Positions 1 to 6,602 of a stretch of 17,612 nt of DNA are shown here, piece after piece. Under the pieces are notes generated by a model that saw nothing but the letters and a program-made list of their open reading frames with translations, was not told where the DNA came from and did no database searches. The first letter of the stretch is position 1, and each line of letters starts with the position of its first letter. The DNA comes from Oscillospiraceae bacterium (GTDB taxonomy: Bacteria; Bacillota; Clostridia; Oscillospirales; Oscillospiraceae). Position numbers and translations under genes: made by a program. The DNA lies in assembly GCA_017624645.1 (NCBI GenBank), contig JAGAMQ010000176.1, positions 1 through 17,612 of the forward strand. Reading direction: 5' to 3'.

Positions 1-183
1 CCTTGCGCAGCAAGTGTTTTCGGCTGACTTATCCGTTAAAAATAAAAGCTTTTTACCATATTCCAGACAAAAAGAAGGCTGTATCAGAACGCGTAATCAT
101 ATGCTGCTTTTTGACGATTGGCGGCTTTTTTGACACTCTGAAGCGTGCTGCCCAAAGCAGCACGCTTCTTGGTGGTTCAGGGG
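1..183. other. Non-coding left edge with an 11-bp inverted repeat
   Basis: No convincing gene. A perfect 11-bp inverted repeat (140-150 with 158-168, 7-nt loop) lies 15 bp beyond the stop of the minus-strand ceramidase-like gene. That is where a terminator would sit, but there is no T-run after it in the minus direction, so it may only protect the 3' end of the mRNA. Confidence 0.4.
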
Positions 184-1464
184 TTAGTCCTTCATTTCCT
201 TCAGCTGGCGGACCAGTTCCTCGGCAACGGCTTCGCCGGTGCCCCGGACGAACCGGGTGGAACGGACCTCGTAGCAGCTGGGGTAGTCAAAGGCGTTGTC
301 CGCGGGGACATAGTTCTGATAGCCGTTGGCCATGGTGATCATCATAGTCAGTGCAAAGGGAGACTCGTTTTTCACGGTCATGCCGTTGGTATCGAACATC
401 TCGTAGGAAACGGAAGCAAAAGCCAATTCACCCATAGTGTATACATTCAGCTCCACAGTGCCGTCGCCGCCGCTGGGCAGCTCTACGGCAAAGTCGGTGC
501 GCTGGGCCTTCAGGGCGGCAGCTTCGGTGGGCTTCAGTTCTGCAAGACCTGCCACCACCTGCGCTCCCAGATTTTTCCCGTACTTTTTATAGTCAGTGTC
601 TATGTTCTCAGATTTGATGCGGCTGTAGGCGTTGAGATTGCCGGAAGCGCCCAGATAGAAGGAGACATGGCAGGCCAGTGCCTCCTGGATGTACTGGCGG
701 CAGATACCCACATAGTCGGCAGAGACCAGAAATTTCTTGTCTTCGGCACCAACCATGCTGGTGCTGGACAAAGTGGGGTGGCCCTGCCAGTTGACCATGA
801 CGATGTCCTTCCTGTCGCTCCGGACAAAGTGCACCAGCTGCAGCTGCCTGTCGGACTGGGTGGTGTGCCCTGTGAGACTGGAGTAGCCGCCGGAAGAAAA
901 ATTGTCGCCTATGACAACTCCGGTGTCAGTGGTGTAGTGACGGACGAAGTTCATCCGGTCCACCGGTCTGGAGCCGATCCGGATCTCGGCGGCAGCCCGG
1001 TCATCCATAGCTGCCTTGGCAGCCTCTACCAGCTTTTTCTGATATAACTGACCGTAGGTGGAGTTAAGACCGTAGCTGTTGCCCAAAGAGGGTGTGGAGT
1101 GGCTGTGGGAAGCGGACAGGAGAATGTTGTCTTTAGGAACGCCGGTGGCTTCGGAAATGGCACCGATGAAAGCGTCTGCCAGCACTCCCTCCATCTTCAT
1201 CATGTCCAGACCGTACAGCAGCACAGTGCTTCCCTGGGCGTCGGTGATGGCAACACAGGTGGCATACAGGTCAGTGAGTACACCCTGAGATTTGCGCCCT
1301 GTGTCGTTGCCGTAGCCCATCAGATAAAGATCTTCCTCGGGGGTGGTAACGGTACTGCCGTAGCCTACCCGGAAACCGACGTTTTCCTTCCCCACGGAGG
1401 TGTTACAGGCGCACAGACCCAGTACAAGGTTTGCTGCCAGCGTGAGAGAAAACAGTTTTTTCAT
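184..1464 (-). CDS. Neutral/alkaline ceramidase-like lipoprotein
   Basis: A 426-residue exported protein of the neutral/alkaline non-lysosomal ceramidase type, a family that cleaves the amide bond of ceramide with a zinc ion. The N-terminus is a lipoprotein signal (MKKLFSLTLAANLVLGLCAC) with the likely lipidated Cys at residue 20, so it should be anchored outside the membrane. Family-like landmarks are SASHSHSTPS (His120 and His122, the position of the HTHSG zinc motif), WQGHP (a second zinc His), GASGNLN (where the family has its catalytic Ser loop) and YEMFDTNG near the C-terminus. It is shorter than classical neutral ceramidases of about 650 residues or more and lacks their C-terminal domain, so substrate is uncertain. 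The start is supported by AAGGAGG upstream. It is divergent from perR. The family call is fairly firm; ceramide as substrate is inference. Confidence 0.75.
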   Translation of the reverse strand: MKKLFSLTLAANLVLGLCACNTSVGKENVGFRVGYGSTVTTPEEDLYLMGYGNDTGRKSQGVLTDLYATCVAITDAQGSTVLLYGLDMMKMEGVLADAFIGAISEATGVPKDNILLSASHSHSTPSLGNSYGLNSTYGQLYQKKLVEAAKAAMDDRAAAEIRIGSRPVDRMNFVRHYTTDTGVVIGDNFSSGGYSSLTGHTTQSDRQLQLVHFVRSDRKDIVMVNWQGHPTLSSTSMVGAEDKKFLVSADYVGICRQYIQEALACHVSFYLGASGNLNAYSRIKSENIDTDYKKYGKNLGAQVVAGLAELKPTEAAALKAQRTDFAVELPSGGDGTVELNVYTMGELAFASVSYEMFDTNGMTVKNESPFALTMMITMANGYQNYVPADNAFDYPSCYEVRSTRFVRGTGEAVAEELVRQLKEMKD

Positions 1465-1493
1465 AGGGAATTCCTCCTTGTAGCTATAAAACC

Positions 1494-1499
1494 ATTATA
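1494..1499 (-). promoter_or_regulatory. Possible -10 box of the ceramidase-like gene
   Basis: On the minus strand a perfect TATAAT lies 30 bp upstream of the start codon, but no good -35 is visible at 16-18 bp. A weak or activator-dependent promoter is possible. Confidence 0.35.
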
Positions 1500-1591
1500 A
1501 AACAAGAAAAGGAAAACTGCCAGTAAAACTTTATAAAAGCTTATGTTTTTGTGCATGGGTATGAAATTGGGAAAATTTTTTGAAAAAAGTG

Positions 1592-1620
1592 TTGACAAGG
1601 GAATTGTGGCATGCTATACT
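1592..1620 (+). promoter_or_regulatory. Consensus promoter of the perR stress operon
   Basis: TTGACA (1592-1597), a 17-bp spacer and TATACT (1615-1620) give a near-perfect sigma-A promoter. Transcription should begin near 1627, directly in front of the PerR-like box and about 40 bp before the perR start codon. Confidence 0.85.
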
Positions 1621-1631
1621 ATGGACGTAAA

Positions 1632-1646
1632 TAAGAATTATTCTCA
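1632..1646 (+). promoter_or_regulatory. PerR/Fur-type operator
   Basis: TAAGAATTATTCTCA contains the inverted repeat AGAAT-T-ATTCT and matches 11 of 14 specified positions of the Bacillus PerR box (TTATAATNATTATAA). It overlaps or immediately follows the expected transcription start, so PerR bound here would block its own operon. This is inferred from position and sequence. Confidence 0.7.
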
Positions 1647-1667
1647 ATTAGAAAGACAGGTGATGAC

Positions 1668-2081
1668 ATGGCACCATCTGCCAAGCATTTCAAAAAACGC
1701 GATGCCATCCTGCATTGCCTGCAATGCTCCACAGCCCATCCCTCCGCCGAGAGCATATACGCCCAGCTCAAGCCCCAGATCCCGGATCTGGCAATGGGCA
1801 CGGTGTACCGGAATCTGAATCTTTTTAAGGAACAGGGTCTGGTGATGTCGGTAGCCACCGTCCGGGGTGTAGAGAGGTACGACGGCAACACCTGCCCCCA
1901 TGTCCACTTCATCTGTACCCACTGCGGCGCGGTGACAGACCTCCATGAGGTTCAGGTCGGTCCGGAATTAAATGCAGCGGCCACAGGAGCCTGCGGCGGC
2001 AGGGTAGAAAGCTGTCAGCTCACATTTACCGGGTTGTGCCGGGAATGTTATCAAAGAAAGGAAAGTGGTGAATCAGCATGA
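1668..2081 (+). CDS. perR: PerR-type peroxide-sensing Fur-family repressor
   Basis: A 137-residue Fur-family regulator. An N-terminal winged helix (about 5-70) is followed by a metal-binding dimerisation domain. The five ligands that define the regulatory metal site of Bacillus PerR can all be placed: His24 (in AHPSAESIY), Asp72 (RYDG), His78 and His80 (PHVHF) and Asp91 (VTDLHE). Asp at the RYD position is a PerR-like feature. Two CxxC pairs (Cys83/86 and Cys124/127) form the structural zinc site. In this family, peroxide oxidises the iron-ligating His residues and releases the repressor from DNA. It is first in an operon with rubredoxin, reverse rubrerythrin and ferritin, behind a PerR-like operator, so autoregulation is very likely. 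Its stop overlaps the start of the next gene by ATGA. Confidence 0.88.
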   Translation: MAPSAKHFKKRDAILHCLQCSTAHPSAESIYAQLKPQIPDLAMGTVYRNLNLFKEQGLVMSVATVRGVERYDGNTCPHVHFICTHCGAVTDLHEVQVGPELNAAATGACGGRVESCQLTFTGLCRECYQRKESGESA

Positions 2082-2194
2082 AGAAGTATGTTTGCACCGT
2101 TTGCGGCTATGTCTACGAGGGTGACGAGCTGCCTGAGGATTACGAGTGCCCTCTGTGCAGTGTAGGTCCCGACCAGTTTGAAGAGCAGGAATAA
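2078..2194 (+). CDS. Mini-rubredoxin (38 residues)
   Basis: Reading from the ATGA overlap with perR gives a 38-residue protein starting [13 protein letters not shown] and ending DQFEEQE. Cys6/Cys9 and Cys24/Cys27 form the two CxxC knuckles of a one-iron FeS4 rubredoxin centre. Ordinary rubredoxins are about 52 residues with a longer linker. Here the linker is 14 residues, the same spacing as in the rubredoxin domain of the reverse rubrerythrin 54 bp downstream, and the two genes are near-identical over their first dozen codons. The C-terminal end is typical of true rubredoxins. It likely carries electrons to peroxide- or superoxide-reducing enzymes of the operon. The ribosome site is GAAAGGAAAGTGG, inside the perR end. 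Confidence 0.85.
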   Translation: MKKYVCTVCGYVYEGDELPEDYECPLCSVGPDQFEEQE

Positions 2195-2248
2195 CCTGCC
2201 CCTAGATAAAATAAAATCATAACAAATGAAAATTTGGAGGAAATGATT

Positions 2249-2842
2249 ATGAAGAAGTATGTTTGCAGTGTTTGTGGTTACGTACACACCGCCGAGGAGC
2301 TGGCTGCGGATTTCACCTGCCCCGTTTGCAAGGTGCCCGCTTCCAAGTTCGTAGAGCAGAAGGGCGAGCAGAAGCTGGCCGCTCAGCATGAGTACGGCGT
2401 GTATGCCCAGACCGTGAAGAATAACCCCGATATCTCCGAGGAAGACAAGAAGTATATCTTCGATCAGCTCATGGCCAACTTTAACGGCGAGTGCAGCGAG
2501 GTGGGCATGTACCTTTGCATGGCACGGATCGCTCACCGGGAGGGTTACCCCGAGATCGGCCTGTACTGGGAGAAGGCAGCCTACGAGGAGGCAGAGCATG
2601 CCGCCAAGTTTGCAGAGCTGCTGGGCGAGGATCTGGAGCCCAACATGAAGGCCACCACCAAGGATAACCTGGCATGGCGTGTGGACTGCGAGTTCGGCGC
2701 GACCCAGGGCAAGTTCGACCTGGCCTCCTGCGCTAAGCGCAATGGTCTGGATGCCATCCATGACACCGTCCATGAGATGGCCCGGGACGAAGCTCGCCAC
2801 GGCGTGGCTCTGAAGGGTCTGCTGGAGCGTTACTTCAAGTAA
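2249..2842 (+). CDS. Reverse rubrerythrin (NADH peroxidase-type)
   Basis: A 197-residue protein with an N-terminal rubredoxin domain (Cys6, Cys9, Cys24, Cys27) followed by a four-helix ferritin-like di-iron domain, the order called reverse rubrerythrin. Di-iron ligands are visible in FNGECSEVGMY, AAYEEAEHAAKF, DCEFGATQGKF and HEMARDEARHG, each with the helix pattern of Glu, or Glu with His. In clostridia this family reduces hydrogen peroxide to water with electrons from NADH through a rubredoxin oxidoreductase, in the cytoplasm, and is under PerR control. I start it at ATG 2249 because GGAGG lies 8 bp upstream; an earlier in-frame TTG at 2234 would overlap that ribosome site. It is third in the PerR operon. 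Confidence 0.9.
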   Translation: MKKYVCSVCGYVHTAEELAADFTCPVCKVPASKFVEQKGEQKLAAQHEYGVYAQTVKNNPDISEEDKKYIFDQLMANFNGECSEVGMYLCMARIAHREGYPEIGLYWEKAAYEEAEHAAKFAELLGEDLEPNMKATTKDNLAWRVDCEFGATQGKFDLASCAKRNGLDAIHDTVHEMARDEARHGVALKGLLERYFK

Positions 2843-2863
2843 TATAACCGACGATGACATCTA

Positions 2864-2893
2864 CCGCCGGTTCCCGAAACCGGGAACCGGCGG
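2864..2893 (+). terminator. Strong hairpin between reverse rubrerythrin and the desulforedoxin-like gene
   Basis: A perfect 13-bp GC-rich stem (2864-2876 with 2881-2893) with the tetraloop AAAC, followed only by CTTTGCT. With so few Ts it probably ends only part of the transcripts or protects the upstream mRNA, making rubrerythrin more abundant than ferritin. Confidence 0.6.
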
Positions 2894-2917
2894 CTTTGCT
2901 ATAAATGGAGGAAATTT

Positions 2918-3064
2918 ATGGAACTGAGAAGCGGCCTCATAGGCGTTGAACGGGCAGAAAAGGAATGTGATGTTTACTGCCCCATTTGCCACAAGACCCT
3001 GCACCTTGAAAAGGGACAGGTGATCCCCCGCTGTTGCGGAAAATTGATGATTGAAAGGAATTAA
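2918..3064 (+). CDS. Desulforedoxin-like small iron or zinc protein (48 residues)
   Basis: A 48-residue ORF preceded by a clear ribosome site (GGAGG, 8 bp before ATG). It contains Cys21-Pro-Ile-Cys24 and the adjacent pair Cys39-Cys40 with 14 residues between. This CxxC...CC pattern followed by GKLMIE is the hallmark of desulforedoxin and of the N-terminal domain of desulfoferrodoxin, which bind a distorted FeS4 iron. The catalytic superoxide reductase domain is absent. It ends 4 bp before the ferritin start, so the two are translationally close. It could be an electron carrier or a zinc-binding protein; the fold is clear, the role is inferred from its neighbours. Confidence 0.75.
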   Translation: MELRSGLIGVERAEKECDVYCPICHKTLHLEKGQVIPRCCGKLMIERN

Positions 3065-3068
3065 CCCT

Positions 3069-3578
3069 ATGAATGAAAAAATTGCAGCATTGCTGAACGA
3101 TCAGATCAATAAGGAATTTTACAGTGCATATCTGTATCTTTCCATGGCAAACTATTATGACACCATGGACCTGGATGGCTACGCCAACTACTACATGGTG
3201 CAGGCACAGGAAGAGCGGGATCACGCCTTGCTCTTTATGAAGTATATGCAAAACAACGGACTGAAGGTGACGTTGGAAGCCATCGGCAGGCCGGATAAAA
3301 CCTTTGCCACGGTGCTGGAACCCCTAGAGGTGGCAGCGGAGCATGAGCGGTATGTCACCGCCCTCATTAACAACATCTACCACGAGGCCCATGAGGATAA
3401 GGATTACCGCACCATGAAATTCCTGGACTGGTTTGTGGATGAGCAGATGGAGGAAGAGGATTCTGCCGACACCATGATCAGCCGATACAAACTCTTCGGG
3501 CAGGATCCCAAGGGGCTGTATTTGCTGGATCAGGAGTATGCTGCCCGGGTGTATGCGCCGCCCAGTCTGGTGCTTTGA
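3069..3578 (+). CDS. ftnA: Ferritin (iron storage)
   Basis: A 169-residue non-haem ferritin, full length for the bacterial FtnA family. It is a four-helix bundle with ferroxidase-centre residues visible: Glu in NKEFYSAYLYLSM (helix A), Glu and His in QEERDHALLF (helix B), Glu in AEHERYVTALI (helix C) and acidic residues in DEQMEEEDSA (helix D). Twenty-four subunits would form a cytoplasmic shell that oxidises ferrous iron and stores it as mineral, removing fuel for Fenton chemistry. ATG 3069 is chosen because AAAGGA lies about 10 bp upstream; an in-frame TTG at 3051 lies before that site. It sits in the PerR operon right after the desulforedoxin-like gene. Confidence 0.92.
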   Translation: MNEKIAALLNDQINKEFYSAYLYLSMANYYDTMDLDGYANYYMVQAQEERDHALLFMKYMQNNGLKVTLEAIGRPDKTFATVLEPLEVAAEHERYVTALINNIYHEAHEDKDYRTMKFLDWFVDEQMEEEDSADTMISRYKLFGQDPKGLYLLDQEYAARVYAPPSLVL

Positions 3579-3613
3579 CAAAACGTCCTTTACAAAGGAA
3601 AGGGGAGAATGTT

Positions 3614-3985
3614 ATGAAGTTGACCGCTATTTTGACTGCAGTTATGTTGGTGCTGGCTCTGTCTGCCTGCACTGCAACGGGGACAGAGTCCGTCGCGGCC
3701 AAGTCACAGCCGGCACCACAGCTCCCGGTGGAGCAGACACCGGAGCAAAACGTTGCGCAAGCCACCCAACCTGCGCTGTTGACCCGACAGGAGGCCATTG
3801 ATGCGGCGCTGAAAGCCGCCGGTGTCAAAGAAGTTGACATCCGGGACTTGGATGCGGAACTGGATCGGGAAAGAGGGACCTCTGTATGGGAAGTGGATTT
3901 TGAAGCAGGACGTACGGAGTACAGTTTCGTGCTGGATGCCACCACCGGAAAGATCCTCCATCAGGAAAAAGAAATCGACGATTAA
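3614..3985 (+). CDS. PepSY-domain lipoprotein
   Basis: A 123-residue exported lipoprotein. The signal MKLTAILTAVMLVLALSAC has a good lipobox (LSAC, Cys19), followed by a low-complexity Thr/Pro/Gln linker to about residue 55. One PepSY domain then runs to the end: TRQEAIDAALKAAGV, then VWEVDFEAGRTEYSFVLDATTGKIL, a near-exact match to the domain pattern. PepSY domains often inhibit or chaperone peptidases outside the membrane; no target is visible here. It is the last gene before a strong terminator, 35 bp after ferritin, so it is likely co-transcribed, although a link with peroxide stress is not obvious. The start is chosen by AAGGGGAG upstream and the signal peptide. Confidence 0.8.
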   Translation: MKLTAILTAVMLVLALSACTATGTESVAAKSQPAPQLPVEQTPEQNVAQATQPALLTRQEAIDAALKAAGVKEVDIRDLDAELDRERGTSVWEVDFEAGRTEYSFVLDATTGKILHQEKEIDD

Positions 3986-3992
3986 CGGAAAG

Positions 3993-4024
3993 AAGGTGCT
4001 GCCTTACGGGCAGCACCTTTTATT
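3993..4024 (+). terminator. Intrinsic terminator of the perR operon
   Basis: An 11-bp stem (3993-4003 with 4009-4019) with a 5-nt loop, followed by TTTATTCCTTCTT. It lies just after the PepSY lipoprotein stop codon. Confidence 0.88.
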
Positions 4025-4029
4025 CCTTC

Positions 4030-4059
4030 TTGTGCATAGGGGTGTCTGAGTGGTACAAT
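4030..4059 (+). promoter_or_regulatory. Possible promoter of the alpha/beta hydrolase
   Basis: TTGTGC, an 18-bp spacer and TACAAT (4054-4059). The -10 is good, the -35 weak. Placement between the terminator and the hydrolase ribosome site fits. Confidence 0.5.
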
Positions 4060-4087
4060 CGGAGTATCATGAGGAGGAGCGGAGAAT

Positions 4088-5047
4088 ATGATTTGGTGTT
4101 TGGCAGGTCTGGCAGTGCTGGCGTTGGTCCTTTTGGGTGTTTCCTACGGCTGCTTCCGAATGGCGTTTTATGTACCGGACCGGGAGAACTGGGATCCGGA
4201 AACCATCGAGACTCCGGAGGGAGAGATTTATGACCCCTACCGGGAAAATATGGAAAAATGGATCCGGGAGGCACGACTCCTGCCTCAGGAGCATTTTGCC
4301 ATCCGGTCCTTTGACGGACTGACTTTGCGGGGCAAGTTTTATGAGTACGCCCCCGGTGCGCCCATCGAGCTGATGGTCCACGGCTACCGGGGCACGGCAG
4401 AACGGGACCTCTCCGGGGGCGTTCAGCGGTGTCTTAAGCTGGGAAGAAGTGCATTGCTGGTGGATCAGCGGGCCAGCGGCAGCAGTGAGGGTAATGTGAT
4501 CACCTTTGGCATCCGTGAGCATAGGGACTGCCTTGCCTGGGTGGATTTTATGGTGTCACATTTCGGACCGGAGGTGAAGATCATTCTCACCGGCATCTCC
4601 ATGGGTGCCGCTACGGTGATGATGGCAGGTGGCGAGCCGCTTCCTGCCAATGTGACAGGTATTTTGGCAGACTGCGGTTACAGTTCCCCCCGGGAAATCA
4701 TCCGGGAGGTGATCCGGCAGATGGGTTTGCCTGTGGGGCTCAGCTATCCCTTTGTGCGGCTGGGTGCAAAGCTTTTCGGCGGCTTCGATCTGGAAGAAAA
4801 CTCCCCCCGGGAGGCAATGCGCCGGTGCAAGGTGCCTGTGATCTTTTTCCATGGAGATGCCGATGCCTATGTGCCTTGTGAGATGAGTGTCAGCTGCTAT
4901 GAGGCCTGCGCTTCCCGGAAAAAGCTGGTGATCGTTTCCGGCGCCGGTCACGGCTTAAGCTATCCTGTGGCACCGGAGGAATACCGTGCTGCTCTGCGGG
5001 AGTTTTTTGGCCCGGAAGCATCCGTTGACAATCCCGCCTCCCTGTGA
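4088..5047 (+). CDS. Membrane-anchored alpha/beta hydrolase
   Basis: A 319-residue serine hydrolase. An N-terminal hydrophobic segment (about residues 3-25) should anchor it with the enzyme domain outside or at the membrane. The alpha/beta hydrolase fold follows: MVHGYRGT (oxyanion region), LVDQRASGSSEG, the nucleophile elbow GISMGAAT, the acid in FFHGDADAYVP and the catalytic His in GAGHGLSY, so the whole triad is present. This resembles the widespread family of Firmicute hydrolases annotated as BAAT/acyl-CoA thioester-like or YqkD-like esterases; the substrate cannot be read. The start has a long purine-rich ribosome site (GAGGAGGAGCGGAG). Its 3' end contains the promoter of the following tRNA gene. 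Confidence 0.82.
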   Translation: MIWCLAGLAVLALVLLGVSYGCFRMAFYVPDRENWDPETIETPEGEIYDPYRENMEKWIREARLLPQEHFAIRSFDGLTLRGKFYEYAPGAPIELMVHGYRGTAERDLSGGVQRCLKLGRSALLVDQRASGSSEGNVITFGIREHRDCLAWVDFMVSHFGPEVKIILTGISMGAATVMMAGGEPLPANVTGILADCGYSSPREIIREVIRQMGLPVGLSYPFVRLGAKLFGGFDLEENSPREAMRRCKVPVIFFHGDADAYVPCEMSVSCYEACASRKKLVIVSGAGHGLSYPVAPEEYRAALREFFGPEASVDNPASL

Positions 5048-5053
5048 TAAAAT
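5025..5053 (+). promoter_or_regulatory. Consensus promoter of tRNA-Leu
   Basis: TTGACA (5025-5030), a 17-bp spacer and TAAAAT (5048-5053). It overlaps the last codons of the hydrolase gene, and transcription should begin about 10 bp before the mature tRNA. Confidence 0.82.
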
Positions 5054-5069
5054 AACACATGCAATTCAT

Positions 5070-5153
5070 GCGGATGTGGTGGAATTGGTAGACTCGGTGG
5101 ATTTAGGTTCCTCTGGCGTAGCCGTGCAGGTTCGAGTCCTGTCATCCGCACCA
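5070..5153 (+). tRNA. tRNA-Leu, anticodon UAG, CCA encoded
   Basis: Acceptor stem GCGGATG pairs with CATCCGC, then A and an encoded CCA. The T arm is GCAGG-TTCGAGT-CCTGT. A class II variable arm (GGC-GTA-GCC) and the leucine-type D loop (GAATTGGTAGA) are present. The anticodon loop TTTAGGT gives UAG, which reads CUN leucine codons. Two positions look mismatched: the D stem GTG/CTC and the anticodon stem GTGGA/TCCTC each contain a T·T opposition. Confidence 0.93.
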
Positions 5154-5156
5154 AGC

Positions 5157-5198
5157 GAGTAGTCATAACGGATTTCGTTATGACTACTCTTTCTTTTT
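5157..5198 (+). terminator. Intrinsic terminator of tRNA-Leu
   Basis: A perfect 14-bp stem (5157-5170 with 5176-5189), a 5-nt loop and a T-rich tail (TTTCTTTTT), starting 4 bp after the CCA. Confidence 0.93.
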
Positions 5199-5242
5199 AA
5201 GCACAATATGAGCGCCTATGTCAGGCACCACTTCTTTATACA

Positions 5243-5290
5243 AAACGGGCACAGTGTCAGAAATACAAACTTCTTGACCTATGCCCGTTT
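5243..5290 (-). terminator. Likely terminator of the DUF4230 operon
   Basis: Outer arms AAACGGGCA (5243-5251) and TGCCCGTTT (5282-5290) pair perfectly, and an inner, nearly paired GTCA/TGAC segment extends the stem. In the minus direction it ends with TTTTGTAT, 19 bp after the stop of the second DUF4230 gene. Confidence 0.6.
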
Positions 5291-5309
5291 ATATTACATT
5301 GAAACCTAA

Positions 5310-5867
5310 TTATTTAGTCCACTCGATTGTGTATTCCTTGCCTGCTACTTCGCCAAGCTTTGTGATATAGTTCTCAATCAGTTCTTTGGCTCTATCTTCC
5401 GCTTTAAGGAACAATCCCTTGTTGTCATTGATGGCCTCCTTCATTGCTTCCTGGCCTTCAATTACACCCGCCTGCTGTTCCTCTGTGGAGATATTGTTGG
5501 GCCAAATCCAGCCGTCAGACGAAGCGACATACGAATCTTCCATAAATGTATAATCCGTAGACAATACCTCAGCGGCAGGCATCTTAATGCTCACAGTATC
5601 TCCGGCAATTTCAATAACAACATCGCTCATTTTAATGCCGATTGTAGCTTTGCCTTCGTACTCGATCCACATAGTGCGATCAACCTGAAAAATGTTATCT
5701 GCTTCTTTTTCAATCTTTGCGACATTGTTATAATAACACTCCAAAGTAGCCAGTTCACAAATCGCGCGAATATCTTCCACGCGAAGGTCTTCAGCCTTCT
5801 TTTGGGAGCAGGCGGAAAGGCCGCACAGTGCTACCACCAACAGCACAATAGCAACTACTCGTTTCAT
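5310..5867 (-). CDS. DUF4230-family lipoprotein
   Basis: A 185-residue exported protein. A lipoprotein signal ends at LSAC (Cys20). The body has the pattern of DUF4230: an N-terminal helix with LATLECYYNNVAKIEKEAD, a beta region MWIEYEGKATIGIKMSDVVIEIAGDTVSIKMPAAEVL, and a C-terminal helical stretch EDRAKELIENYITKLG. The family has no established biochemical role; it is found as membrane-anchored extracytoplasmic proteins. The gene overlaps the upstream paralogue by ATGA, so the two are translationally coupled and probably work together. Base composition is AT-richer than the housekeeping genes to the left. Confidence 0.72.
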   Translation of the reverse strand: MKRVVAIVLLVVALCGLSACSQKKAEDLRVEDIRAICELATLECYYNNVAKIEKEADNIFQVDRTMWIEYEGKATIGIKMSDVVIEIAGDTVSIKMPAAEVLSTDYTFMEDSYVASSDGWIWPNNISTEEQQAGVIEGQEAMKEAINDNKGLFLKAEDRAKELIENYITKLGEVAGKEYTIEWTK

Positions 5868-6472
5868 TGTTCACCAGCCTCCTTTCCTGTATCAAACACA
5901 ATTTCAAAAGATTCGCCTTCATTAAGTTGGCTTTCAAAGGGTTTTATCAGTGCCATAAGCGTATCTTTTGCGCTTTCCCGCGCAGTCTTCAACAGAGTTT
6001 CATTCGCCTCTGCTTTTTCACGCAGATCTTGCTTGCAGGCTGCGGTAGCTTCAGCATAGGTCGTCTCCGTGTCATACTTTTTCTTGATAAATATGTAATC
6101 CAGTCCCGGATCAACGACTACCTCGAGAATATCTACATCAGGAACAACAATACGAATCACACCACCATCACGTACAATTTCAACCTTCTCAAAATCGAAA
6201 CCAGCGCTAACAGTTCCTTTGTAGGAGACATAATACTTTGTCGTATCTCCGTCTTTAATTTCTGCAATCGAGTTGTAGGTATACTCAGCTGTCCGTAACT
6301 GGGAACTGGTAATCATCTCCTTAAGAGATGTCTCAACACTGATCGTAACATCACCGGATCCGGAAAAGACTATGAGTAATAAAACCGCAACCAGAATTGC
6401 CGCGATTACGCCCAAAAGCAGATACCTAGTCGTTTTGCTTAGGTTCTTAATGGTTTCTTTAAATTTTTCCAT
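5864..6472 (-). CDS. DUF4230-family membrane-anchored protein
   Basis: A 202-residue paralogue of the downstream lipoprotein. A short basic cytoplasmic end is followed by one membrane helix (about residues 17-37), and the rest is probably outside the cell. The body repeats the same order: LRTAEYTYNSIAEI, then KYYVSYKGTVSAGFDFEKVEIVRDGGVIRIVVPDVDIL, then a helical C-terminal half with EKAEANETLLKTARESAKDTL. One copy is lipid-anchored and the other helix-anchored, which suggests a hetero-complex at the outer face of the membrane (inference). The ribosome site is AAGGAGAGAG. It is first in the two-gene operon. Confidence 0.72.
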   Translation of the reverse strand: MEKFKETIKNLSKTTRYLLLGVIAAILVAVLLLIVFSGSGDVTISVETSLKEMITSSQLRTAEYTYNSIAEIKDGDTTKYYVSYKGTVSAGFDFEKVEIVRDGGVIRIVVPDVDILEVVVDPGLDYIFIKKKYDTETTYAEATAACKQDLREKAEANETLLKTARESAKDTLMALIKPFESQLNEGESFEIVFDTGKEAGEQ

Positions 6473-6493
6473 CTATCTCTCTCCTTTTGAAAT

Positions 6494-6514
6494 GTTGTGA
6501 GGATACTCCACAAC
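6494..6514 (-). other. Hairpin in the DUF4230 leader
   Basis: GTTGTG and CACAAC pair, with a further GGA/TCC inside, just upstream of the ribosome site. The leader from the expected start to the ATG is about 75 nt, so the hairpin lies in the mRNA. It matches no riboswitch I know. Confidence 0.35.
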
Positions 6515-6556
6515 ACTACTTGTTTTTCTCGCGTGTGATTCGACAGGTTTTCCTAA

Positions 6557-6585
6557 ATTATACCATATACTATTTTAACTTGCAA
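6557..6585 (-). promoter_or_regulatory. Promoter of the DUF4230 operon
   Basis: On the minus strand: TTGCAA (6580-6585), a 17-bp spacer and TATAAT (6557-6562). It separates the DUF4230 pair from the small membrane protein gene upstream. Confidence 0.75.
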
Positions 6586-6602
6586 CCCGCATATCGTACC
6601 GA

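Noticed and set aside
145..1047. A 300-residue open frame on the plus strand
   Set aside because: It lies wholly antisense to the ceramidase-like gene, which has a signal peptide, family motifs and a ribosome site. The plus-strand frame has no recognisable motifs.
2051..2860. A 269-residue minus-strand frame across the rubrerythrin region
   Set aside because: It is antisense to two clear metalloprotein genes; it is open because of the codon bias of the real strand.
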